Counted from the first letter of the stretch, positions 20,905-29,686 are shown. The stretch is DNA of 30,651 bases from JBDKGH01 sp039798265 (GCA_039798265.1 JBDKGH010000084.1:1-30651); one strand, 5' to 3'. Program-made: numbers and translations. Notes: generated from the sequence alone by a model not told the origin.

Positions 20905-21437
20905 AAAAACAATTGCGTATTTGCATCACGGGCCCGGAGAGTTCGGGAAAAACAGCGCTTGCCGAGTCTATAGGTAAGCGATTTTCCGAAACAGAAGTGG
21001 TGTACGAGTATGCGAGGGAATTTTTGGAAGCTCGACTTCCGGCAATAGAGTACACCAAAGAGGATCTCTTATTCATGGGAGAAAAGCAACGAAAACTCAT
21101 CAGTGATGCAAGAGCTCCAAGAGTGATAACAGATACAGACTACTTAGTTCTACATATCTGGATGAGCGAGGTGTTTGGTGATACCCAATCCGTTTTTTTG
21201 AATTGGTTTACAGAAGATCAACCCGATTTGATTTTTCTCTGTGCGCCGGATATAGAATGGCAACCGGATCCGCTTCGAGCCAACGAAACTGACCGCTGGC
21301 GGCTATTTGATCTTTATGAGGCGGCATTAAAGAACGCGGGCAAATCCTACCTGGTAGTTAAGGGTTTAGGGCCTCAACGGGAAGAACCGGTAATGATCAG
21401 CGTGCAAGATCTTTTTGAAAAAAACGAATCCAGATAA
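20901..21437 (+). CDS. NadR-type nicotinamide riboside kinase-like ATPase
   Basis: The ATG at 20901 is chosen because it overlaps the pnuC stop; an earlier in-frame ATG at 20877 adds eight residues of pnuC overlap. The 178-residue protein has a P-loop GPESSGKT (9-16), YEYAREFLE, DTDYLVLHIW and PDIEWQPDPLRANE, which match the kinase domain of NadR (AAA_28). It would convert nicotinamide riboside to NMN. The adenylyltransferase and DNA-binding domains of full NadR are missing. The last 41 bases overlap the convergent VanZ-like gene. Confidence 0.88.
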   Translation: MKKQLRICITGPESSGKTALAESIGKRFSETEVVYEYAREFLEARLPAIEYTKEDLLFMGEKQRKLISDARAPRVITDTDYLVLHIWMSEVFGDTQSVFLNWFTEDQPDLIFLCAPDIEWQPDPLRANETDRWRLFDLYEAALKNAGKSYLVVKGLGPQREEPVMISVQDLFEKNESR

Positions 21438-21780
21438 AACGATAGAAGAGCCAAGCGAGCATTACACCAATGCAGTCCGCAACAAAATCGATGGGATCCG
21501 TGCTTCGGTCAATGAATAATTGACCTTGTAATGATTCCAAAACTGCACCTAATGACAGTGAAAAAACTAGGGCAATGAGCTGATTGTTTTTGCTTGGTAG
21601 GGAATAAGCAGGCTGCTTACGAAGAGCTACTGCAGTGAGCAAAAACTGCATTCCAAAAAGTCCCATATGGGCAAGCTTGTCGAGCTTGAGCAAATCCCAC
21701 GGTTCTTGATACCGGATCATGTACCCAGGAATGCCATGCATACCAATAACAATGGCCGCCCAGCAAAGCGGGACGGCCAT
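21397..21780 (-). CDS. VanZ-like family membrane protein
   Basis: The ATG at 21778-21780 gives 127 residues; a TTG at 21801 would add seven. It has about four helices and the VanZ-like features DKLAHMGLFGMQFLL, GAVLESLQGQLFIDRSTDPIDFVADCIGV. The exact biochemical role is unclear. It lies directly after gcvH, probably in the same transcript. The gene end overlaps the NadR-like gene by 41 bases on the opposite strand. Confidence 0.85.
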   Translation of the reverse strand: MAVPLCWAAIVIGMHGIPGYMIRYQEPWDLLKLDKLAHMGLFGMQFLLTAVALRKQPAYSLPSKNNQLIALVFSLSLGAVLESLQGQLFIDRSTDPIDFVADCIGVMLAWLFYRFIWIRFFQKDLAR

Positions 21781-21811
21781 ATGTCGGAAAAATATTTTCA
21801 AAGAGGAAAAA

Positions 21812-22189
21812 TTATCCTACTAAGGCTTCATAAGCAGCTGCATCGAGCAACTCGCTCATGTCAGCGCCAGCAGCGATTTTAACTTTAATCATCCAGCCAT
21901 CGCCGTATGGATCTTCGTTAACAGAAGCAGGATTAGCATCCAAACCAGCGTTAACTTCGAGAATGGTACCTGCGATAGGCATGAAGAGGTCAGAAACGGT
22001 TTTAACCGCTTCAACAGTACCAAATACTGCATGCTGGTCAAGGGTTTCGCCGTTGGTTTCGATTTCTACGAATACGATATCGCCCAATTCGCTTTGAGCG
22101 AAATCTGTAATGCCGATAACTGCGGTGTCGCCTTCAATACGCACCCATTCGTGATCTTTAGTGTACTTAAGTTCTGATGGAAAGTTCAT
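21812..22189 (-). CDS. gcvH: glycine cleavage system H protein
   Basis: The 125-residue protein is full length. The lipoyl-attachment lysine is Lys63 in GTVEAVKTVSDLFMP, and the conserved HEWVRIEGDTAVIGITDFAQSELGDIVFVE N-terminal half is intact. H carries the aminomethyl group between the P, T and L proteins and can also donate lipoate. gcvT and gcvP are not in the window, so the gene is separated from the rest of its system here. It has a near-perfect promoter. Confidence 0.98.
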   Translation of the reverse strand: MNFPSELKYTKDHEWVRIEGDTAVIGITDFAQSELGDIVFVEIETNGETLDQHAVFGTVEAVKTVSDLFMPIAGTILEVNAGLDANPASVNEDPYGDGWMIKVKIAAGADMSELLDAAAYEALVG

Positions 22190-22211
22190 CTTGGTTTTGG
22201 ATATATGGCCT

Positions 22212-22241
22212 CAAATGTACACGGATCGGAGCAATTTCAAA
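22212..22241 (-). promoter_or_regulatory. gcvH promoter
   Basis: On the minus strand TTTG (22238-22241), an 18-base spacer and TACATTTG (22212-22219) fit the Bacteroidota consensus exactly. The ATG follows 22 bases later. This is the clearest promoter in the window. Confidence 0.8.
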
Positions 22242-22306
22242 AATGACATTTAACGGCTTTTTATAAAAAGTGCTTACCTCGCCCATTTTCTTACTTTAGC
22301 ACGCAA

Positions 22307-22726
22307 ATGCAACCGAAGAAGAAAATGGAAATATCACTACAAACGATCCTCATTTTGGTGATCATTGGCCTAGCTGCGGGCCTTATGAGCGGATTTGTGG
22401 GAATAGGCGGAGGTATCGTAATGGTACCCATTATGGTGTATGGCCTAGGTTTTTCTCAAATGCAAGCACAAGGTACCAGCCTTGCTGTATTGGCTATGCC
22501 AGTTGGTATTTTGGCTGTGATGAATTATTACAAAGCTGGGGAAATGAGCATTCCAGCCGCACTTCTTATTGCGTGCGGATTTATTATCGGGGGATACTTC
22601 GGTAGTAAATATGCCCTCAAGTTGCCCGAACATAAAGTCAAGTTCGTGTTTGCCCTGTTGATGATCGTGATCATGGGCAAAATGCTTATTTCTTCGGGAA
22701 TGAAGTGGTTTGGCTCAGGAAATTAA
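22307..22726 (+). CDS. half-length TSUP (TauE/SafE family) membrane transporter
   Basis: The 139-residue protein has four membrane helices and the TSUP signature GLAAGLMSGFVGIGGGIVMVP, GTSLAVLAMPVGILAVMNYYKAG and GGYFGSKYALKLPEHKVK. Usual TSUP members have two such repeats (about 250 residues), so this is a single repeat and would need to dimerise. The start could also be Met7 (22325). Substrates of the family include sulfite, sulfonates and other anions. It ends four bases into the convergent proline dehydrogenase gene. Confidence 0.85.
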   Translation: MQPKKKMEISLQTILILVIIGLAAGLMSGFVGIGGGIVMVPIMVYGLGFSQMQAQGTSLAVLAMPVGILAVMNYYKAGEMSIPAALLIACGFIIGGYFGSKYALKLPEHKVKFVFALLMIVIMGKMLISSGMKWFGSGN

Positions 22727-23892
22727 ATGCCGCGGCGTGATTTTTCTTTTAAGATCAGAGCCAACTCTCGGCCGGTTTGTCCTTTGACACTGGTATTCTC
22801 TTGCGCTCGTCGTATAAGGTAAGGAATCACTTCGCGAATGGGGCCGTAAGGAACGTATTTCGCCACGTTATAACCAGCATTTGCCAAGTTAAAGCTGATG
22901 TGGTCGCTCATCCCAAATAGCTGAGCGAAATAAACGCGTTTGTCGTTTTTGGACAATCCTTTTTCTACCATCAATTGCGCTAACATTAAGCTGCTCTCTT
23001 CGTTATGCGATCCGCAGCAAATAGCGATGTCCGATATGTTTTCTAAACAATAGTGTAATGCGAAGTTAAAGTCGCGATCGCTGGCTTCTTTATTGGGCTG
23101 TATAGGATCTCTGTAGCCCTTTTCAGCAGCGCGTTTTCTCTCTTTTTCCATGTAGGCGCCACGTACTATTTTGTAAGCACTTTTTACACCTGCTGCACGG
23201 GCTTTTTCATGAAAATTTTGCAAGTACTCCAAACGGTCATGTCGATACATTTGAAGTGTATTGTAAACAATGAAATTCTCTTTGTTGTATTTGAAAATCA
23301 TGTCTTCCGCCAAGCGGTCAATGGCGTCTTGAATCCATGAATCTTCGGCATCGATGAATACAGGTGTTCCTGTTTTATGGGCTAGGGCACAAATTTGCTC
23401 CACACGATTTTTTGCACGGGTCCATTCGGCCTCTTCTTGTGATGAAAGTTTTTCTCCCGCATTCACTTTTTCCAAAAGGGCAAAGCGACATAGTCCTGTT
23501 ACTTTGAATACGCAGAAAGGAATGTTCTTATTTCCGTTGGCGGTGTGCAGTGTACGGAGCGTCTCTTCAAGGGTAGCGTCTAGGTCTTTTTCGCTTTCTT
23601 TTCCTTCAACGCTGTAGTCGAGAATAGTACCAATGTTGAATCGGTCGAGTACCAGTGTGGCTTGCGCACACTCATCGATGTCTTCTCCTCCGCAGAATTG
23701 TGCAAAGATGTTTTTCTTGATCGCCCAGCCAATCGGTATGTGCATGGATAAGGCGATGTGTGTAAGCTTTGCACCGATGTTTACTAGCTGTGGATTTCCA
23801 ATCAGCTTAAACAAATAGTAAGCTTTTTTTAGTTCACGGTCGCTCTTACTCTCGAAGGCAACTTGTGTATTGTCAAAAGATAGTCCTTGCAT
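22723..23892 (-). CDS. proline dehydrogenase
   Basis: The 389-residue protein is a monofunctional FAD-dependent proline dehydrogenase, which oxidises proline to pyrroline-5-carboxylate. Family motifs in the TIM-barrel include KIVRGAYMEKER (241-252), YVPYGPIREVIPYLIRR (346-362) and the substrate-binding RRxxEN (361-366). The length fits the Bacteroidota and eukaryotic-like stand-alone type. The P5C dehydrogenase partner is not seen. It follows the secreted-protein gene by 15 bases and is probably co-transcribed. Confidence 0.95.
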   Translation of the reverse strand: MQGLSFDNTQVAFESKSDRELKKAYYLFKLIGNPQLVNIGAKLTHIALSMHIPIGWAIKKNIFAQFCGGEDIDECAQATLVLDRFNIGTILDYSVEGKESEKDLDATLEETLRTLHTANGNKNIPFCVFKVTGLCRFALLEKVNAGEKLSSQEEAEWTRAKNRVEQICALAHKTGTPVFIDAEDSWIQDAIDRLAEDMIFKYNKENFIVYNTLQMYRHDRLEYLQNFHEKARAAGVKSAYKIVRGAYMEKERKRAAEKGYRDPIQPNKEASDRDFNFALHYCLENISDIAICCGSHNEESSLMLAQLMVEKGLSKNDKRVYFAQLFGMSDHISFNLANAGYNVAKYVPYGPIREVIPYLIRRAQENTSVKGQTGRELALILKEKSRRGI

Positions 23893-23907
23893 AAACGTGT
23901 TCTGCTA

Positions 23908-24570
23908 TCACGGGATAATCAAGCCATTGAGCATAGCCTCAAATTGGTCTCTAACTACTTCAAAACGATTGGAACCAGTGAAGGTGATGAATTGAATGCT
24001 GCGGTTTTCATCGGAATAATAGTAGCCGAGGTAAGTAAATGGAATACCTGAGGTGATGCCTGACATTTGAAGGCACAACATTTCTTTGCCGTTGATTGTT
24101 CTTTTTTCGGCCTTTTCTAAATTCAAATCAGGCGCTACATTAAACGCTTGATCGATGGCAATTTGACCAAGAGATTCCAAAGGAATGCCTACACGTTCAA
24201 AAATAACCATGGCATAACCATCGTCATTTTTCATTTGAAAGGCGTGAGAAGCGTCGTCATTGATTTCTCCGGGTACAATTTTTTCCCACTCTTTTGGGTT
24301 GTACTTGACTTTATAGCCTGACTCGGGTCCGGTTACTTCGGAAGAATTACTAGCAGGCGACTTGTATGATCCCGCATAAGTGAGCTCCTCAGGAAGCAGC
24401 GGAGAACCGATGGAATAGTCGGCAAATTCGCCTGTGAAATCCCACGTACCGTCTGAGTAAAGGTAAACGGTGTCTCCTTCAAGAGTAACGGCCATCGTCT
24501 GGGCGTGGGCTGCAGAAAAGGTGAGTAACAGCACACAAAGGCCTGCTAAACGGAGGATGGGATTGGTCAT
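23908..24570 (-). CDS. secreted protein of unknown function
   Basis: The 220-residue protein has a signal peptide (about 1-23, ending AHAQ). A short region TLEGDTVYLYSDGTWDFTG resembles small beta motifs seen in Bacteroidota exported proteins, and the remainder has alternating strands and helices (YKVKYNPKEWEKIVPGE, AMVIFERVGIPLESL). I do not recognise a family. A sorting domain is absent, so it is probably periplasmic. It is upstream of proline dehydrogenase by 15 bases. Confidence 0.75.
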   Translation of the reverse strand: MTNPILRLAGLCVLLLTFSAAHAQTMAVTLEGDTVYLYSDGTWDFTGEFADYSIGSPLLPEELTYAGSYKSPASNSSEVTGPESGYKVKYNPKEWEKIVPGEINDDASHAFQMKNDDGYAMVIFERVGIPLESLGQIAIDQAFNVAPDLNLEKAEKRTINGKEMLCLQMSGITSGIPFTYLGYYYSDENRSIQFITFTGSNRFEVVRDQFEAMLNGLIIP

Positions 24571-24670
24571 GGTCGGAAACGTAATTAAGGCGCCGAAGGT
24601 AGCGATTAGAAGCCTTCTCTTGCTTTTTTAAACACAGTTTTTTGTCATCAACGTTTCACGGACTTGTAAC

Positions 24671-24678
24671 TATATTCG
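24671..24678 (+). promoter_or_regulatory. possible -7 element for the M20 dipeptidase gene
   Basis: TATATTCG differs from TAnnTTTG at one base and lies 24 bases before the chosen ATG. No good -33 element at usual spacing. Confidence 0.35.
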
Positions 24679-24701
24679 CTCCCCATAAATTTCATTCGAA
24701 A

Positions 24702-26081
24702 ATGCATCCAACTCATTCGTACATCGAACAAAACAAAGATCGTTTTCTTGACGAATTGTTCGAATTATTGCGCATTCCTAGCGTAAGTGCTAATCCTGCT
24801 CATGCCGCCGATATGGCGCGCACTGCCGAAGCAACTGCCCAGCGTTTGCGCGAAGCAGGAGCCGATAACGTAGAAATTTGTCCGACTGCCGGATATTCTA
24901 TCGTGTACGGAGAAAAAATGATAGATCCGTCTAAGCCAACGGTTTTAGTTTATGGTCACTACGACGTACAGCCAGCGGAACCACTCGAACTATGGACAAC
25001 TCCTGCGTTTGAGCCAGTTATTCGTAAAACCGAAATTCACCCAGAAGGGGCCATTTTTGCTCGTGGGTCTTGTGATGACAAAGGCCAGTTTTACATGCAC
25101 GTAAAAGCTTTTGAAGCCATGATGAAAACAAACACGCTGCCATGCAACGTGAAGTTTATGATCGAGGGCGAAGAGGAAGTGGGCAGTAACAACTTAGGTG
25201 ATTTTGTGAAAGCAAATGTGGAACGCCTCAAGTGCGATGTCATCCTGATTTCTGATACCTCTATTATCGCAAATGACCAACCGAGTATCGATTGCGGTTT
25301 GCGTGGATTGAGCTATGTGGAAGTGGAAGTAACGGGGCCTAATCGCGATTTGCACTCGGGTGTGTATGGCGGAGCGGTTTGGAATCCGATCAATGCATTG
25401 GCTAAAATGATTGCCTCTATGCACGATGATAATGGGCACATTACGATTCCTGGTTTTTATGATAAAGTGGCTGAATTGACCGAAGCAGAGCGCGCAGATT
25501 TGAATAAAGCTCCTTTTGACGAAGCTGCTTATCGCAAAGATTTGGGCATTGATGCAGTGCACGGCGAAAAAGGATACACTACCCTTGAGCGTACCGGTAT
25601 TCGTCCAACATTGGATTGTAATGGTATCTGGGGTGGTTACATTGGTGAAGGTGCTAAAACAGTTCTTCCATCAAAAGCATTCGCAAAAATTTCTATGCGC
25701 TTGGTGCCTCATCAGGTTTCAGATGAAATTACTGATTTGTTTAAAAAGCATTTCGAAAGCATTGCCCCAGCGGGTGTGAAAGTAGAAGTACGCCCACACC
25801 ACGGTGGCGAGCCTGTGGTTACCCCTACGGATAGCAAAGCCTACGCCGCTGCTTCGAAAGCAATGGAAATTACCTATGGTAAAACACCTATCCCAACACG
25901 TGGTGGTGGTTCCATTCCTATTGTCGCTCTTTTCGAGAAAGAACTAAAAGTGAAAACTGTTTTGATGGGATTTGGTCTCGATTCGGATGCGCTTCACTCT
26001 CCAAATGAGCACTACGGGGTATTCAATTACTTCCAAGGTATTAAAACCATTCCTCTCTTCTTTGAGCACTTCTCAAAATGA
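24702..26081 (+). CDS. M20 family metallo-dipeptidase
   Basis: From the ATG at 24702 the protein is 459 residues; the upstream extension to 24642 is unlikely, because it would contain the apparent promoter. Family metal-site motifs are visible: GHYDVQP (His86, Asp88), RGSCDDKGQ (bridging Asp125), EGEEEVGS (catalytic Glu158 and metal-binding Glu159) and HSPNEHYG near the end. The internal dimerisation (lid) domain spans roughly 210-370. It is closest to the CNDP/DapE-ArgE-like dipeptidases. Its TGA overlaps the ATG of the LEA14-like lipoprotein gene. Confidence 0.94.
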   Translation: MHPTHSYIEQNKDRFLDELFELLRIPSVSANPAHAADMARTAEATAQRLREAGADNVEICPTAGYSIVYGEKMIDPSKPTVLVYGHYDVQPAEPLELWTTPAFEPVIRKTEIHPEGAIFARGSCDDKGQFYMHVKAFEAMMKTNTLPCNVKFMIEGEEEVGSNNLGDFVKANVERLKCDVILISDTSIIANDQPSIDCGLRGLSYVEVEVTGPNRDLHSGVYGGAVWNPINALAKMIASMHDDNGHITIPGFYDKVAELTEAERADLNKAPFDEAAYRKDLGIDAVHGEKGYTTLERTGIRPTLDCNGIWGGYIGEGAKTVLPSKAFAKISMRLVPHQVSDEITDLFKKHFESIAPAGVKVEVRPHHGGEPVVTPTDSKAYAAASKAMEITYGKTPIPTRGGGSIPIVALFEKELKVKTVLMGFGLDSDALHSPNEHYGVFNYFQGIKTIPLFFEHFSK

Positions 26082-26569
26082 TGATGACTAACATATTTTT
26101 TAAAAGACTGCCGGCTCTGTCGGCAGTCTTTGTTCTGATGCTTTTATTTTCTTCTTGCAAAGTCTACCAAGATGTAGAAGTAAAAGAAGTAAGCAAAGTT
26201 GAATTCAAAGAGTTTAAGTCCACGCAAATGTTGTTGGACGTTTACATGGTGCTCGATAATCCGAATTGGTACAAAATCACCTTGACCGATTCGCAGATCG
26301 ACATTTTTTTAGAAGGTAAAAAAATGGGCACACTGGTGTTGACGCAGCCCATCGTTATTCCGAAAAAATCAACCTCTACTCAAGTGATCACGGTGAAATC
26401 GGACATAAAGGACTTAGACGCTATTTTGGGTAACGTTTTTACGCTATTGTTCAAAGATGAATTTGAAGTGAGCGGAAAAGGAAACATCACCGGAAAAGGC
26501 TTTATGATAACGAAAAAGGTGGACGTCAATTTTATGCAGAATATTCCTCGCAAAGATTTAGGATTGTGA
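26078..26569 (+). CDS. LEA14-like (WHy domain) lipoprotein
   Basis: The 163-residue protein has a lipoprotein signal (lipobox FSSC, Cys27) and one LEA type-2/WHy-like domain (about 40-150) with the sequence VYMVLDNPNWYKITLTDSQIDIFLEGKKMG, which matches the conserved NPN-x(n)-I core. The function in bacteria is unclear; stress protection has been suggested for the family. It starts inside the dipeptidase stop (ATGA, 26078-26081), so it is translationally coupled, and the glycosyltransferase gene follows four bases later. Confidence 0.82.
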   Translation: MMMTNIFFKRLPALSAVFVLMLLFSSCKVYQDVEVKEVSKVEFKEFKSTQMLLDVYMVLDNPNWYKITLTDSQIDIFLEGKKMGTLVLTQPIVIPKKSTSTQVITVKSDIKDLDAILGNVFTLLFKDEFEVSGKGNITGKGFMITKKVDVNFMQNIPRKDLGL

Positions 26570-26573
26570 CCAC

Positions 26574-27770
26574 ATGTCAAGGGGCAAACGATATCTTGTA
26601 GTGAGTTACTACGCCTTCCATGATCCTCTTTTTCAAGGGCTCTTGTGGCGTATTATAAATCGTTTGAAATCGCCGGATGATCAGATCGTACTGATTACGT
26701 TAGAACACGATAAGATTGACCAAAGTGTCAGGTTGTCTTTGGAAAAAGAAGGTGTTCACTGGAAGCCCATCGCCTTTGAATATGGCAATTCTATTCAATG
26801 GCGAAAACTAGCCATGATGATGCGCATTCAATGGTTGTTATGGACATCTGCCATTTCGCACAGTCCCTTTTACATTTTTACAAGTGGAAGTTTGGCCGCC
26901 TCGTTGTGCTGGCCTTTAACAGCTTTATTGCGATTGAAACAAGTGGTGTATGCCTTTGAACCGCACAGCGAATTTTTACGGGAACAGAAAAAGATTGAGG
27001 CGAGCTCATTATCATACAAAGTATTGCGATTTTTTGAAACGCGCGTCATTAAAGGCCGTTCGGTGTTAATGACAGGCACCCATGCTATGCGCGATCGAAT
27101 CCTAGCCATTTGCCCAACAGCTCAAGTCTTTTTGTTACCGACTAATGCGGATGAAGAGTTGTTTCAGTTTTCTGAAAAAAACCGAATGGTTGTTCGGGAT
27201 AGGCTTGGTGTTGTTCATCGAAAAGTAATTACCTATGTGGGCAAATTTGGTGACTTGTATTTGGGCAAAGAATTAGTCGTTTTTTTTGCTGAAATGTGGA
27301 GGCAGAACAACGCCCTTTTTTTTATGATACTTACGCCAAATGATAAGGCCGAAATAGCCAGGTGGTTTGAGGAAGAGGGAGTGGATTCCAATCATTTTTG
27401 TATAGGAAGTTGTGCGTTGACAGAACTCCCCGATTACTTGTCAGCAGCGGATTTTGGCGTGGTAGCATATGCAGATTTTCCATCAAGAAAATACACCTCT
27501 CCTACGAAATCGGGTAACTACTTGTTGTGCGGGTTGCCTTATATCATCCAACGGGGAACGAGTGATGACGACCGTGTGGTTGCGGCTAAAAAAGTAGGAG
27601 TGGTAATTGATTGTTTTGATACCAAAAATGCACACCGCGCTCTTCAGCAAATGCAGGAGATGTGGGAACTAGATATTATTCAGCTAAGGCAAGAATGCCG
27701 ATTGGCAGGTATCGAATACAGGGGCATGCAAAATGCGGATCGATTGTACGCCGGTTTTTTTAAAAGCTAA
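26574..27770 (+). CDS. glycosyltransferase, GT-B fold (GT4-like)
   Basis: The 398-residue protein has the two-domain layout of GT-B enzymes. The N-terminal half includes YAFEPHSEFLRE and a helix-rich region; the C-terminal half includes VITYVGKFGDLYLGKELV, the SAADFGVVAY strand and YTSPTKSGNYLLCGLPYII, the nucleotide-sugar-binding area with the family's (S/P)xKxxEYLxxGLP-like motif, here with Gly in place of the usual Glu. Substrates cannot be read. It converges with the GT2 gene and overlaps it by four bases. It likely belongs to surface polysaccharide synthesis. Confidence 0.85.
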   Translation: MSRGKRYLVVSYYAFHDPLFQGLLWRIINRLKSPDDQIVLITLEHDKIDQSVRLSLEKEGVHWKPIAFEYGNSIQWRKLAMMMRIQWLLWTSAISHSPFYIFTSGSLAASLCWPLTALLRLKQVVYAFEPHSEFLREQKKIEASSLSYKVLRFFETRVIKGRSVLMTGTHAMRDRILAICPTAQVFLLPTNADEELFQFSEKNRMVVRDRLGVVHRKVITYVGKFGDLYLGKELVVFFAEMWRQNNALFFMILTPNDKAEIARWFEEEGVDSNHFCIGSCALTELPDYLSAADFGVVAYADFPSRKYTSPTKSGNYLLCGLPYIIQRGTSDDDRVVAAKKVGVVIDCFDTKNAHRALQQMQEMWELDIIQLRQECRLAGIEYRGMQNADRLYAGFFKS

Positions 27771-28606
27771 TGATGCACGGAAGGAATGCGCAAATAGGAT
27801 AAACCATGCGCGATTGCTTTTCCAAATCGAAATGTCTTGAGGTAAGATTTGAAAAAGATCAGGTGAAATGTTTTGTTTCGCTCCATTTTATCCGCTGTTT
27901 TCTGCCCAGGTAACATGTCTAACCGATACATGAATTGACGATACCCTTCTTCTAAACGAGGAAGGTGGTGCATCATAGAATTCGGTCTTTTCCGGATAAT
28001 ATAAATAGGCTCGTTGACGTAATCATAGAGACCCTGCTTAGCAATGCAGAGGTACATCCAGCGGTCTTCGAGGTAATGCACGCTTTCGTCGAATTCGAGG
28101 GGAATGCCTTCAATGCGACGGATCATCCATGTAACGCCGCAGAAACATTTTGCGTCGAGTTTCGTCATCTCGTACAGTGGCATTCCTTGAAAACTAGGCT
28201 GCCAAAGGCGAAGTGTTTTAGAAAGGTCGTGCGACTTGGTTATTACTTGGCCATCAACAAAAGAAATGTGTGGGTGGGCTACTAAAAACTCTACTCGCGA
28301 TTGAAGACTGGTTGGAGGCAAAAGATCATCCGCATCAAGAAAACAGACAAAGTCTCCGGTGCATTTTTTAAGAGCTAAGTTGCGAACGCTACTCAGCGTG
28401 GGAGCACTGCTATGGATAAGGTGAATGCGCGGATCGGTAAATTGCTCAATTACCTGAACCGTTTGATCTGTACTATTGTGGTTCACAATCCATAATTCCC
28501 AGTGAGGATAACTTTGGTCAATGACGGATTGTATTGCTGGTGCAATATAAGATGCCACGTTGAAAGCGGGCATCACAATGGATACATGTGGTTTTTCTGC
28601 GGACAT
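27767..28606 (-). CDS. family 2 glycosyltransferase
   Basis: The 279-residue protein starts with the GT2 fold signature VSIVMPAFNVASYIAPAIQSVIDQSY. The metal/nucleotide-binding DxD is at Asp91-Asp93 in FLDADD. The usual NDGSTD loop is changed to NHNSTD, a mild departure. The acceptor part (about 140-220) includes FDESVHYLEDRWMYL with a plausible catalytic ED. No membrane helix, so it is probably cytoplasmic or peripheral. It follows another glycosyltransferase gene by six bases on the same strand. Confidence 0.92.
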   Translation of the reverse strand: MSAEKPHVSIVMPAFNVASYIAPAIQSVIDQSYPHWELWIVNHNSTDQTVQVIEQFTDPRIHLIHSSAPTLSSVRNLALKKCTGDFVCFLDADDLLPPTSLQSRVEFLVAHPHISFVDGQVITKSHDLSKTLRLWQPSFQGMPLYEMTKLDAKCFCGVTWMIRRIEGIPLEFDESVHYLEDRWMYLCIAKQGLYDYVNEPIYIIRKRPNSMMHHLPRLEEGYRQFMYRLDMLPGQKTADKMERNKTFHLIFFKSYLKTFRFGKAIAHGLSYLRIPSVHH

Positions 28607-28612
28607 GTTAGG

Positions 28613-29686
28613 TCAAAGAACAGCTTCTATTCTTTTGATGTGCTCACTATACAATTGATTTAAAGCAAACCCTCTTCTTTTCTCGGCTAAAATAGGATTT
28701 GACAATTCCACTAATTTTTCTACTACTTCTTTAACTCTACTATGTAATTCCTCTGCTTCTGTGAAATAAATAAGATCATTTGTGTGATTATAGGCGGAGA
28801 GAGGTGTTCCTACAATGGGTTTTCCGGTGCCTAAGTAAGTCAAAATTTTGTGAGCATCCTCTACGGGACCCCAATTTTTCGGAAACTCTAGCGAGTAAAA
28901 TAAAAAATCACATTGACTGATGAATGTCTGCACATCTGCTGGACTCAGTTCTCCTACTAGGGTGACATTGCTCGCTTGCGAAATCAACTCAAGGGGTGCG
29001 GGAGTTTGTTTTGGTGCATTTGGATTTAAATTCCCTGCTCCTGTGCTGCCAATAAAAAAGAAATGTACCAGCGGATGCTGCGTTATGGTTTGAACAATGG
29101 ACGGCCAGTGCAAATAAGGAAGAAGCAAGTTGCCGACGAAAGCCGCTTTAATGGGTTCTTCAACCGTGGGCACGGAGATGGAGGTGGCGAGATAATCAAC
29201 ATATCCATGCGGAACGTGCAAGCAACGTTTTGAAAAGGCCTTCAGTTTTTCCACGATACCCGTGGTGACACCAATGCATAAATCGGCGTGTGCGGCGGAG
29301 CTAGCGAGGTGCTGTCCAGCCCGCATATCCATTAGGTGATAGATTACTTTGGCTGGAAGGAAGGCATCGAAGTGCTTTCGCCGGGAGTCGTCGAATACCC
29401 ACACGAGATCTGGCGTAGAGTTGTAAGAGCGCATAATCCGCTTCACTTGTAAGCGGTGTATTCGCTTGGCTAAGGAGTCGGGTAAACGGTTAGTGCCTTT
29501 GATATAGGAGTGGTCCTGTACCAAGGTAATATTGGGATGTGGCTGTTTACCTGCTGGGCCGGGCTGTAGAAAAAGTACCTTGTTGCCCATTTCGGCCAAG
29601 GTGAGGGCGTAATAATGCTTGGAAAAAAGAGAAACACCCCACGATTCGGGGCTAATGATCCATATTTCTTTTCCTTCTAAGGTCAT
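28613..29686 (-). CDS. glycosyltransferase, GT-B fold
   Basis: The ATG at 29684-29686 gives 357 residues starting MTLEGKEIWIISPESWG; the open frame to 29734 adds 16 residues with no homology-like features. The N-terminal Rossmann domain has a typical entry (IWIISPESWG-x-S-x-FSKHYYALTLAEMGNKVLF). The C-terminal domain includes AAFVGNLLLPYLHWPSI, VHFFFIGSTG and PVEDAHKILTYLGTGKPIVGTPL, the donor-binding stretch. It looks like the GT1/GT4 type found in EPS/LPS clusters. It shares a strand and a six-base gap with the GT2 gene. Confidence 0.85.
   Translation of the reverse strand: MTLEGKEIWIISPESWGVSLFSKHYYALTLAEMGNKVLFLQPGPAGKQPHPNITLVQDHSYIKGTNRLPDSLAKRIHRLQVKRIMRSYNSTPDLVWVFDDSRRKHFDAFLPAKVIYHLMDMRAGQHLASSAAHADLCIGVTTGIVEKLKAFSKRCLHVPHGYVDYLATSISVPTVEEPIKAAFVGNLLLPYLHWPSIVQTITQHPLVHFFFIGSTGAGNLNPNAPKQTPAPLELISQASNVTLVGELSPADVQTFISQCDFLFYSLEFPKNWGPVEDAHKILTYLGTGKPIVGTPLSAYNHTNDLIYFTEAEELHSRVKEVVEKLVELSNPILAEKRRGFALNQLYSEHIKRIEAVL

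Noticed and set aside
22257..22270. Palindrome CTTTTTATAAAAAG upstream of the TSUP gene
   Set aside because: AT-rich 14-mer likely to arise by chance in a promoter region; no partner site seen.
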